Source: Streptomyces canus
Lineage (GTDB): Bacteria > Actinomycetota > Actinomycetes > Streptomycetales > Streptomycetaceae
DNA length: 64,000 nucleotides
Assembly (NCBI RefSeq): GCF_030816965.1
Contig: NZ_JAUSYQ010000002.1
Location: forward strand, 5,491,501 to 5,555,500
Direction: 5' to 3'
Part shown: piece after piece, positions 1 to 7,286 of the stretch
How positions within the stretch are numbered: the stretch's first letter is position 1
Layout of the letters: every line of letters starts with the position of its first letter
The notes under the pieces: generated by a model
The model's input: the letters and a program-made list of their open reading frames with translations, nothing else
Database searches by the model: none
What the model was told of the DNA's origin: nothing
Translations under genes and position numbers: made by a program

Positions 1-452
1 AGGTGCTGCGCACCGCCCCGCACGCCAAGGGGGTGCTCTTCGACCAGCCCTCGGTGATCGAAGGGGCGGCGACCCGGTTGGCCGACGACGTCTTTGACCG
101 GATCACGACCGTGGCCGGGGACTTCTTCGGCGAGGTGCCGTCCGGTCACGACGCCTATCTGATCAAGGCGGTGCTCCACGACTGGGACGACGAACGGGCC
201 GTGGCGATTCTGCGCCGGGTGCGCGAGGCGACAGCCGGCAGCGAAGCACCGCTGTTCCTCTGCGAGTTCGTGCTCTCCGGCCCGAACAGCTGGGACCGCG
301 GCAAGTTTCTCGACATCGAGATGCTGCTCCGCTTCGGCGGCAGGGAGCGCGACCTCGGCGAGTGGCGGTCGCTGCTCGGCGCGGCGGGGTTCGAGATCGT
401 CAACGAGCCGCCCGTCGGCGGCTGGGCGGTCATCGAATGCCGCGCGATCTGA
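1..452 (+). CDS. O-methyltransferase, C-terminal part (5' end outside window)
   Basis: This is the last ~150 residues of a SAM-dependent O-methyltransferase of the plant-type/acetylserotonin (Methyltransf_2) family, which in aromatic polyketide clusters methylates phenolic hydroxyls. The stretch LIKAVLHDWDDE followed by AVAILRRVREA is the family signature around the catalytic His. The C-terminal LLRFGGRERDLGEWRSLLGAAGF is also typical, with GGRER in the place of the usual GGKER. The reading frame is open to the window edge, so the SAM site and the dimerisation domain lie to the left. It is followed 17 nt later by a DUF1772 gene on the same strand, which suggests both are tailoring genes of the polyketide cluster. 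The family call is firm; the substrate is inferred. Confidence 0.88.
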   Translation, partial: VLRTAPHAKGVLFDQPSVIEGAATRLADDVFDRITTVAGDFFGEVPSGHDAYLIKAVLHDWDDERAVAILRRVREATAGSEAPLFLCEFVLSGPNSWDRGKFLDIEMLLRFGGRERDLGEWRSLLGAAGFEIVNEPPVGGWAVIECRAI

Positions 453-468
453 CCGGGAGGTCCGCGAC

Positions 469-927
469 GTGGTGACTCAACTGCTCGGTGTCGTGCAGCT
501 GGTGCTGTGCGGAGTCGTCGCCGGAGTTTTCGTCTCGGTGGCGCTGAGCGCCGTACCCGCCTTCTCCGCGCTGCCGCCGGACCGGTACGTCGAGGTCCAC
601 CGGCTCCTCGGCAGGGGCTACCACCCCGCCATGCCCGTGATCGTGAACGTCGCGACCGGGCTGGACCTCGTGCTCGCCCTGCTGTCGACGTCGGCGGCAA
701 GGTCGGCTCTGTTCGTCACCGGCCTGGTTCTGCTGATCGGCACCCAGTGCGTCTCGCACCTGCGCAACGTCCCGATCAACCGGACCCTCGCCGCGCTCGA
801 CGTGACGAGGCTTCCCGACAACTGGGAGGACCCCCGGACGCGGTGGCGCGGCTGGCACTACCTGCGGACCGCCCTGGCCCTGTGTGCGGTCACGGTGAAC
901 GCGGTGGCGCTGGTGGCGCCGGTCTGA
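469..927 (+). CDS. DUF1772 / anthrone oxygenase-like membrane protein
   Basis: A 152-residue integral membrane protein with about four hydrophobic segments (roughly residues 5-28, 55-75, 80-100 and 130-150). The centre has PINRTLA and a following WRGWHYLRTALA segment, the pattern of the DUF1772 family. Some members (anthrone oxygenases) oxidise anthrones to anthraquinones without an obvious cofactor. I chose the GTG at 469 because GGGAGG lies 8 nt upstream; a second GTG at 472 is possible. Its place between an O-methyltransferase and an aromatic polyketide operon supports a tailoring role, but general DUF1772 members of unknown function are also common in actinomycetes. Confidence 0.8.
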   Translation: MVTQLLGVVQLVLCGVVAGVFVSVALSAVPAFSALPPDRYVEVHRLLGRGYHPAMPVIVNVATGLDLVLALLSTSAARSALFVTGLVLLIGTQCVSHLRNVPINRTLAALDVTRLPDNWEDPRTRWRGWHYLRTALALCAVTVNAVALVAPV

Positions 928-971
928 GCCCCCGCCCGACCGCCCACCGCCCGTGTTCTCACCGCTGACCC

Positions 972-1012
972 GGTGCCGAGGGCTCCGTCTTCCCGACGGG
1001 GCCCTCGGCACC
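972..1012 (+). terminator. Strong hairpin after the DUF1772 gene
   Basis: An 18-bp stem (972-989 with 995-1012, one G-T wobble) closes a 5-nt loop 45 nt after the DUF1772 stop and 40 nt before the kinase start. There is no U-tract, which is usual for Streptomyces terminators. It probably separates the tailoring genes from the two-component operon. Confidence 0.75.
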
Positions 1013-1051
1013 GTCGATTCACAAGATCGGCGTACGGATAGATTGGCCGAT

Positions 1052-2221
1052 ATGAACCTGCGCAGGTGGCCGCCCGCGGTCGTCGACGTCGTGGTGGCCG
1101 CGGCCGTCGCCGCCGTGGTGTGCGTCGCGATACATATCGCCTACGAACCGGGCGCGTATCCCCCTGATCTGGGGGCGTACTTCCTGGGCACGGCAATTGG
1201 TGCCGTACTGCTGGCCAGACGGACCCATCCGCTCGGCGTGCTGGCCGCCACCACGGTCCTGCTGTTCGTCTACTACACCGTCGAATATCCGGGGATCGAG
1301 CCGGCGCTGCCACTGGCGGCGGCCCTGTACACCGCCTGCACGGCCGGACGTCTGAAGTGGTCCGCCGGTGTGGCGGCCTTCTTCGTCGGCGCCGACCTCG
1401 TCGTGCACGGCGTACGGCTGGGCGATCCTCCGCTTCCCCTGCTGACCAACATTGTTCAGGATTCCTCCCTGCTCATCGCGGTGATGCTGCTGGGTGACAC
1501 CGTGCGCAACCGGCGCATCCGGCTCGCCGAGGCGCAGGCGCGGCTCGAGGAGTCCGAGGCGCAACGGGAGCGGGAGGCCGCACAGCGGGTGACCGAGGAA
1601 CGGCTGCGCATCGCCCGCGAGGTGCACGACATCATCGGCCACTCGATCTCGGCGATCACCGTCCAGGCGGGCCTCGCCCAGGACGTGCTCAAGGACCGGC
1701 CCGAGGCGGCCGAGGCGGCGTTGCGCGTGGTCCGGCAGGCCGCCCGGGACGCGATGAGTGAACTCAAGGCCACCGTGGGCTTGTTGCGGGCTCAGGGCGA
1801 GGACGAGTGGTCTCCGGCTCCGACCCTGGCCGCTGTCGACGACCTGGCGGAGCTGGCGCGGCAGGCCGGGGTGGCGGTGTCGGTCACGGTGGACGGCGAG
1901 GCCCGGCCGCTGCCCGGCGTGGTGGATGCGTCGGCCTACCGTATCGTCCAGGAGTCCCTGACCAACGTCGTACGCCACTCGGGGGCACAGCGGGCGGCGG
2001 TCGGGATCCGGTACCTGCCCCGGGAGTTGGTGATCGAGGTGAACGACGACGGCCGAGGGCCGTCGGCCTCCCCCTCCGGACCACCGGGCTTCGGCCTGAC
2101 CGGCATGGGTGAGCGCGTGGCGGCGTTCGGTGGACAACTGGAGACAGGCGGGGGCGCGGACGGCGGATTCCGGGTGTGTGCCCGGCTGCCCGTGGAAGAG
2201 CAGGCCGAGGAGGCGGAGTGA
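1052..2221 (+). CDS. DesK-type sensor histidine kinase
   Basis: A 389-residue membrane histidine kinase. Five or so hydrophobic segments fill residues 5-160. A short coiled coil (EARLEESEAQREREAAQRV) leads into a HisKA_3 dimerisation domain with the phospho-acceptor motif RIAREVHDIIGHSIS. The HATPase domain follows with an N-box-like SLTNVVRHSG, the G1 box DDGRGP and GFGLTGMGERV. I chose ATG 1052 rather than the upstream GTG at 953 because the extra 33 residues fall inside the terminator hairpin. The kinase stop overlaps the GTG of the regulator by 4 nt, so the two are translationally coupled. The signal is unknown; the neighbouring multicopper oxidase is an obvious candidate target. Confidence 0.9.
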   Translation: MNLRRWPPAVVDVVVAAAVAAVVCVAIHIAYEPGAYPPDLGAYFLGTAIGAVLLARRTHPLGVLAATTVLLFVYYTVEYPGIEPALPLAAALYTACTAGRLKWSAGVAAFFVGADLVVHGVRLGDPPLPLLTNIVQDSSLLIAVMLLGDTVRNRRIRLAEAQARLEESEAQREREAAQRVTEERLRIAREVHDIIGHSISAITVQAGLAQDVLKDRPEAAEAALRVVRQAARDAMSELKATVGLLRAQGEDEWSPAPTLAAVDDLAELARQAGVAVSVTVDGEARPLPGVVDASAYRIVQESLTNVVRHSGAQRAAVGIRYLPRELVIEVNDDGRGPSASPSGPPGFGLTGMGERVAAFGGQLETGGGADGGFRVCARLPVEEQAEEAE

Positions 2222-2875
2222 CGATTCGAGTGGTGCTCGCGGACGACCAGATGCTGGTGCGGGCCGGATTCCGCGGCCTGTTGGACAACACGCCGGACAT
2301 CCAGGTCGTGGGCGAGGCGTCCGACGGCGCGCAGGCAGTACGGACCGTCCGCGAGACGGTGCCCGACGTGGTGCTGATGGACGTCCGTATGCCCGTGCTC
2401 GACGGGGTGGCGGCCACCCGGCAGATCACGGCGGACCCGGCTCTGGAGAGCGTACGGATCGTCGTGCTGACCACGTTCGAACTCGACGAGTATGTATTCG
2501 AGGGCGCTCCGGGCCGGCGCGAGCGGCTTCCTCGGCAAGGACATCGAACCCGAGCGCCTGCGCGAGGCGATACGCGTGGTCGCCGCCGGGGAGGCCCTGC
2601 TCACCCCACGCGTCACCCGCCAGGTGATCACCCGGTTCGCCGCACAGACTCCGGCGCCCAGGGACGAGGAGCGCCTGTCGGTGCTGACCGGACGGGAGCG
2701 CGAGGTCATGGCACTTGCCGCCCACGGGCTCACGAACGATGAGATCGGAAAGAAGCTGTACATGAGTCCGGCAACGGCTCGTACGCACGTCAGCCGGGCC
2801 ATGGTGAAACTGGGCGTGCGCGACCGTGCCCAATTGGTGGTGGTGGCCTACCAGACAGGCCTCGTCAGACCCTGA
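2218..2875 (+). pseudogene. NarL-family response regulator, interrupted by a +1 frameshift
   Basis: The N-terminal frame (from GTG 2218) encodes a receiver with DDQMLV, the phosphorylatable Asp in VVLMDVRMP and VLTTFELDEYVFE. At 2502-2504 an extra G in GAGGGCGCTC throws the frame off. Removing one G restores FEALRAGASGFLGKDIEP, as in every homologue, and the +1 frame then runs through a complete LuxR-type HTH (LTGREREVMALAAHGLTNDEI ... RTHVSRAMVKLGVRDRAQ) to a stop at 2873-2875. Either the regulator is inactivated or truncated after the beta-5/alpha-5 region, or the assembly carries a one-base error. It is the partner of the kinase directly upstream. Confidence 0.85.
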
Positions 2876-2890
2876 CGCTGCCTCCTCGAA

Positions 2891-2906
2891 TACGCGAATT
2901 TGCGTA
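2891..2906. promoter_or_regulatory. Near-palindrome upstream of the multicopper oxidase gene
   Basis: TACGC and GCGTA face each other across GAATTT in the 114-nt gap between the broken regulator and the oxidase gene. The symmetry and AT-rich centre suit a dimeric regulator. No binder can be named from sequence. Confidence 0.4.
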
Positions 2907-2935
2907 GTCGGTGGTCGCGTCCGGACGGATGAGGG

Positions 2936-2948
2936 GCACCCGGAGTGC
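2936..2948. promoter_or_regulatory. Operator-like inverted repeat GCAC-CCGGA-GTGC
   Basis: Two 4-bp arms are separated by 5 nt, 42 nt before the oxidase GTG. The architecture (arm, CCGxA, arm) matches GGTAC-CCGTA-GTACC found upstream of the two-component operon at 36.5 kb, so it is a candidate site for a NarL-type regulator, plausibly the frameshifted one just upstream. Confidence 0.4.
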
Positions 2949-2989
2949 TCATAGCGTTGTCGCCATGACAACGACTCTGGGAGACCCCG

Positions 2990-5104
2990 GTGTTTGAGCA
3001 ACTGGAAAACATGGACGAGGTCGCGGCAATGCTTTTGGTATTGCTGTGGGGAATAGCCGGTTACCGTGTCGGCCGACTGGTTTTCCGGCCCAGTCGGCAG
3101 AAACTCCGGAAAAGCGCACGACGTTCTCTGCGATTCATCTGGTTCTGTGCGCTCGCCGTGGCCGGAAGGCTGGCGGTCGCCGGTTACATGACCAGCTACG
3201 GCTGGGACTACGGTTCGAACCGGATGATCCTCGCGGTGCCGCTGCTGGTGCTGCCGTTCGCGGCGACACTGGCCCTGTCCGTGCCCGCCCTGCGTGCGAT
3301 CGCTGCCGCGGAGCCGGGCGATGCGGACGCGCCGACCACACCGGGACAGCGGTCGGCGGCTGCCGCTCCCCGGCTGGTGATCCCGGTTCAGACGACCGCC
3401 ATCGGCGCCCTCCTGGGGCTGTACGTGGTGTTCGTCGCCCGCCCGGTCCCTCCGTACACCAGGTACCTGATCGGCCTGTGGGGCGTGCTGGCGGTCGGTA
3501 CCGCGGTGCTGTCCCTCCGGCAGCGGATGCGGCAGGCCGCTCAGGGCGCGGGCGCCGCCCGGCGCCCGCGCCTCTGGGCCCGCATGGTCCGCTTCGTGGG
3601 CACGGTCGCCGCGGTCGCTCTGGGCCTGAGCGGCACCCTGAGCTACGCGCAGTCGGCCAGCCGCCTGCCCGGAAAGCTGGCGATGGACAGTTCTCCGATG
3701 GACTGGGGCGGCGGGCCGAAGGCCATGGCCGGCATGGCGATGGACCACTCGGGCAAGTCCGTACGGACCACGAGCGTCACGAACCTGACCGGCGACATCA
3801 GCGGAACGCCTGACGAGAGCTTCACCCTGACCGCCAAGGACTCCACGATCCGCCTGGCCTCCGGCAAGATCATCCACGGGATGGCTTTCAACGGGCGGAC
3901 CCCAGGGCCGGAACTGCGGGTCCACGAGGGCGACCTGGTCCAGGTGAAGCTCGTCAATCACCTGGCAGGTCGGCGGGCCGGTGTCACCCTGCACTGGCAC
4001 GGGCTGGACGTACCCAACGCCGAGGACGGCGTCGCGGGCGTGACCCAGAACGCCGTACAGCCCGGACACACCTTCACCTACCGGTTCCGGCCCCACCAGG
4101 TGGGCACCTTCTGGTACCACTCGCACCAGGACTCCTTCGAGGAGGTCACCCACGGTCTGTACGGCGCGCTGGTCGTCCTGCCCAGGAGCGGCCGGCCCCA
4201 GGGCCTCGACATGACCGTGCTCGCCCACCTGTGGCCGACCGCCAACGGGGTGCGTACCGCAGCGCTCGGCACGTCGGACCGTCTCCAGCGGCGCACCGTG
4301 GCCCCCGGCACCCGGGTGCGGCTGCGACTGGTCAACACCAGCAGCCTGGAGTCCGGTGAGACGGAGCCGACGTCGTTCACGCTGACCGGTGCCCCGTTCA
4401 CGGTGAGCGCCATCGACGGCACGGATCTCAACAAGCCCACCCCTCTGCGCCAGGCCCGGCTCCTGATCGGTGAAGGCGGCCGTGACGACCTCACCTTCAC
4501 GATGCCGGACCACCCGGTCAGGCTCTCGGACCTCCAGGGCTCAGCCTCCGACCTGGTCCTGCGGCCCGGCGGCACGGGCGACGGCACACGGGGCTCCATG
4601 AACTGGCCGGCCTTCGATCCAGCGGCGTACGGCAGCCCCGCGTCCACCCCGTTCGGGCCGCACAGCCACTTCGACCGGAAGTTCAAGCTGATCATCGACG
4701 ACCGTCCCGGCTACTACGACGGCAAGTTCTACTTCCTGCCCACCATCAACGGAAAGTCGTTCCCCCACATCCCGATGCTCATGGTGCGCAAGGGAGATCT
4801 GGTCGAGCAGACCTTCGTCAACCGCGGGCATGCCGGTCACCCGATGCACCTGCACGGCCACCACGCCCTGGTGCTGGCCCACAACGGCAAACCGGTCACG
4901 GGAAGCCCCTGGTGGACCGACACCCTGTACATCCAGCCGGGCGAGAGTTACCAGATCGCCTTCCGGGCCGACAATCCGGGCATCTGGATGGACCACTGCC
5001 ACAACCTGGAGCACGCCACCATGGGCATGGTGATGCACCTGGCCTACGAGGGTGTCAGCTCCCCGTTCGACATCGGCCGCGACACCGGCAACAAGCCCGA
5101 GTAA
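2990..5104 (+). CDS. Membrane-anchored multicopper oxidase
   Basis: A 704-residue fusion. Residues 1-220 contain about six hydrophobic segments in two clusters, and residues 270-704 form a cupredoxin-type multicopper oxidase. All copper motifs are present: HWHG (about 335), FWYHSHQ (about 374), HPMHLHGHH (about 617) and the T1/T3 motif HCHNLEHATMGM (about 669), which holds the T1 Cys and the axial Met. A Met/His-rich patch (MAGMAMDHS, about 245) follows the last membrane segment. Such enzymes oxidise phenols, Cu(I) or other metals at the outer face of the membrane. The GTG start at 2990 has only a weak ribosome site (GGGAGA). Next to an aromatic polyketide cluster, oxidative phenol chemistry is possible; copper detoxification is the alternative. 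Confidence 0.9.
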   Translation: MFEQLENMDEVAAMLLVLLWGIAGYRVGRLVFRPSRQKLRKSARRSLRFIWFCALAVAGRLAVAGYMTSYGWDYGSNRMILAVPLLVLPFAATLALSVPALRAIAAAEPGDADAPTTPGQRSAAAAPRLVIPVQTTAIGALLGLYVVFVARPVPPYTRYLIGLWGVLAVGTAVLSLRQRMRQAAQGAGAARRPRLWARMVRFVGTVAAVALGLSGTLSYAQSASRLPGKLAMDSSPMDWGGGPKAMAGMAMDHSGKSVRTTSVTNLTGDISGTPDESFTLTAKDSTIRLASGKIIHGMAFNGRTPGPELRVHEGDLVQVKLVNHLAGRRAGVTLHWHGLDVPNAEDGVAGVTQNAVQPGHTFTYRFRPHQVGTFWYHSHQDSFEEVTHGLYGALVVLPRSGRPQGLDMTVLAHLWPTANGVRTAALGTSDRLQRRTVAPGTRVRLRLVNTSSLESGETEPTSFTLTGAPFTVSAIDGTDLNKPTPLRQARLLIGEGGRDDLTFTMPDHPVRLSDLQGSASDLVLRPGGTGDGTRGSMNWPAFDPAAYGSPASTPFGPHSHFDRKFKLIIDDRPGYYDGKFYFLPTINGKSFPHIPMLMVRKGDLVEQTFVNRGHAGHPMHLHGHHALVLAHNGKPVTGSPWWTDTLYIQPGESYQIAFRADNPGIWMDHCHNLEHATMGMVMHLAYEGVSSPFDIGRDTGNKPE

Positions 5105-5216
5105 CCGCCGGGCCCCTCGGGACCGCCGGGCGCCCAGAGGCGTCCGGCGGTCCCGATCGCGCAGCCGAGCCGGGCGAGCAGACATCATGTACCGGACGGG
5201 CGCCGCCCTGCAGGGG

Positions 5217-7055
5217 TCAGGCGGCGACGCCGACAGGGAGGTCCTTTTGGACCAGACTCTCCCAGTAGGTCGCCAGAGAGCCGGCAAAGCGGGCCAGAAG
5301 ACCAGAGAAACGATAGTGCGCCGCACCGTCCGGGCCGGCGAGTTCCACCTCGACCAGGTGGGCCTGCACCAGCGCATCGAGGAGGTCCTCGGTGGTTCTC
5401 GCGTCCACCTGCAGTTCCCGGGAGGCGCGCTCATCGTTGAAGGGAGCGGTGCCGAGTCGGCCCAGCACGCGGAAGGCTGCCCGTTCGGGTTCGCTCAACG
5501 ACAGATAGCACCGGGTGTAGCGGGCCGCCAGGTCGATGTCGCCGACACGAAGCTCTTCCAGCCCGCTGACGGGATCGGACGCGCGGCGCAGCAGCTTGCG
5601 GATACTCCAGTGGCGGGCGGACACCAGCCGTTCCCCGGCCGCCCGCAGGGCCAGCGGCAGGCCACCGCAGAACCGCACCAGTTCGTCGGCCGCGTCCGGT
5701 TCCCGGGCAATGCGTTCCCGGCCGACGATGGCGGTGAGCAGTTCCAGTCCCTCCGCGGGGTCCAGGGGACCGAGTTCGAGCCGCTGTGCGCTCGCCAGTC
5801 CCGGAAGGCAGTATTCGCCGGTGACGAGAACGGCCCATTCGGGGCCGCTGGGCATGAGGGGTCTGAGCCGTCCCAGGTCGCTCGCGCCCTCCAGGACCAG
5901 CAGGCCCCCGCGGTCCGCCGCCCAGGAGCGGAACATGCTGCTGCGCTCCTCCTCGCCGACGGGGATGTCGGCAGGGTCGAACCCGACGACGCGAAGGAAC
6001 TCTCCGAGGATCTCCGCGGGTTCGGCGTCCCGGCCGCCCTCACGCACCAGACTGGCGTAGAGCTGACCGTCGGGGAATCTGTGGCGCGCCCGGTGGGCAG
6101 CCCGTCTGGCCAGGGCTCTCTTGCCGGCTCCCGGGGCGCCGACGACGAGAACGGTGCGCGGGGCGGTGTCGCCCGGGGTCAAGAGGCGGTCGAGGGCGCC
6201 GAGTTCGGCCTCGCGGCCGACGAAGTCGCCGATGTCGGGCGGCAGGGTGGCGGGAACCGAGGCGGTCACCGTGACCTGTTCTCTGACCGGCTCCGCTTCG
6301 CGCCGTTGCAGCACGGGGGCGTCCATGAGGATGTCCTGGTGTATCCGCTGCAGATTCGGCGACGGCACGATCCCGAGTTCGTCGCGCAGGGCGTGGCGCA
6401 CATCGTGGTACACCTGCAGCGCTGCCGATCGCCGGTCGCAGCGGTACAGAGCCAGCATCAGCTTCGCGTTCAGCTCTTCGTGCATGGGGTACTCGATGAC
6501 CAACTCGCGGAGCTCGCCTACGAGTTCGCCGTGGCGGCCGAGCCGCAGATCGGCGTCGATCCGCAGGAGGAGGGCACGCAGGAGGTTCTCCTCCAGCCGC
6601 GCGGCCTGTGCTTCCAGCAACGGACCTCTTCGCACGCCGGTGAGCACACCGCCACGCCGCAGCACCAGCGCCTCGTGCAGGAGCTGTGAGGCGCGCGTCA
6701 TGTCGCCGGCCTCGAACGCCTGGCGGCCGGAGAGGGACAGCCGCTCGAACTCGCACAGGTCGAGAGCTTCCGGAGCGATATCGGCCCGATAGCCGATCGG
6801 TGTAGTGACCAGGCAGTCGGTGTTCTCGTTACCGTGCAGCAGCTTTCTCAGCTGGTAGATGTAGGTGTGCACGGTGGCCGTGTAACCGTTCGGCGGATCG
6901 TCCGACCAGATCTCCTCGATCAGTGCCGGTGTCGGTACCACGCGATTGTGACTGGCCAGCAGCAATGCGAGCGCCGCGCGCAGTTTCGGCGCGGTGGGCG
7001 TGATGTCGCGCCCCTCATGGAGAATCTCGAATGGCCCCAGCAATCTGAAGTTCAT
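5217..7055 (-). CDS. AfsR/SARP-family transcriptional activator with NB-ARC-like domain
   Basis: A 612-residue regulator. The N terminus (MNFRLLGPFEIL, residues 1-95) is an OmpR-like winged helix, followed by a bacterial transcriptional activation domain (about 97-245, ending SAALQVYHDVRHALRDELGI). A P-loop ATPase region follows, with the FVGREAEL lead-in, the Walker A-like GAPGAGKR at about 306-313 and LLVLEGAS as Walker B. The Walker A Lys312 is followed by Arg instead of Ser/Thr, so nucleotide binding may be impaired. I chose ATG 7055 (GGGGGACGGG upstream) because the SARP fold begins there; the open frame extends to 7142. SARP proteins activate polyketide operons, and this one lies convergent to the oxidase and upstream-facing relative to nothing else, so the minus-strand cluster is the likely target. 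Confidence 0.9.
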   Translation of the reverse strand: MNFRLLGPFEILHEGRDITPTAPKLRAALALLLASHNRVVPTPALIEEIWSDDPPNGYTATVHTYIYQLRKLLHGNENTDCLVTTPIGYRADIAPEALDLCEFERLSLSGRQAFEAGDMTRASQLLHEALVLRRGGVLTGVRRGPLLEAQAARLEENLLRALLLRIDADLRLGRHGELVGELRELVIEYPMHEELNAKLMLALYRCDRRSAALQVYHDVRHALRDELGIVPSPNLQRIHQDILMDAPVLQRREAEPVREQVTVTASVPATLPPDIGDFVGREAELGALDRLLTPGDTAPRTVLVVGAPGAGKRALARRAAHRARHRFPDGQLYASLVREGGRDAEPAEILGEFLRVVGFDPADIPVGEEERSSMFRSWAADRGGLLVLEGASDLGRLRPLMPSGPEWAVLVTGEYCLPGLASAQRLELGPLDPAEGLELLTAIVGRERIAREPDAADELVRFCGGLPLALRAAGERLVSARHWSIRKLLRRASDPVSGLEELRVGDIDLAARYTRCYLSLSEPERAAFRVLGRLGTAPFNDERASRELQVDARTTEDLLDALVQAHLVEVELAGPDGAAHYRFSGLLARFAGSLATYWESLVQKDLPVGVAA

Positions 7056-7105
7056 CAGCAAAACCCGTCCCCCGATTCGTTTGCCATGGGTGATACGTGC
7101 GGTCG

Positions 7106-7157
7106 TCAACTTCCAGTTACTTGAAAGTTGACCTTCTATCACCTGGTAGAAGCTATC
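7106..7157. promoter_or_regulatory. Two short inverted repeats upstream of the SARP gene
   Basis: TCAACTT ... AAGTTGA and CTTCTA ... TAGAAG lie back to back in the 231-nt interval between the SARP start and the phosphotransferase-like stop. The interval is AT-richer than its surroundings, and this is the only plausible promoter region for the activator. Exact -35/-10 elements are not evident. Confidence 0.35.
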
Positions 7158-7286
7158 GGAGTCGCGGGGTCGGTACTAGATCAACTCCCATGAAAACACC
7201 GGCTCTTTGCCGATCTGTGGGAAAGTGGTGTGCACGCCGTCTCCCCACAGACCGCCTCGCGAAGCCGCAGGCTCAACTGAGCACAT

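Noticed and set aside
2965-2997. Ten-codon ORF (MTTTLGDPGV) overlapping the oxidase start, as a leader peptide
   Set aside because: No convincing ribosome site or attenuation structure; such short frames are expected by chance.
2426-4513. Very long open frame (695 codons) on the minus strand across the oxidase gene
   Set aside because: Antisense shadow caused by high GC; its translation is low-complexity Gly/Arg/Gln-rich, while the plus strand encodes a complete oxidase with all copper motifs.
5052-6689. 545-codon plus-strand frame opposite the SARP gene
   Set aside because: Composition is that of an antisense frame and no domain is visible; the minus strand carries a clear SARP.
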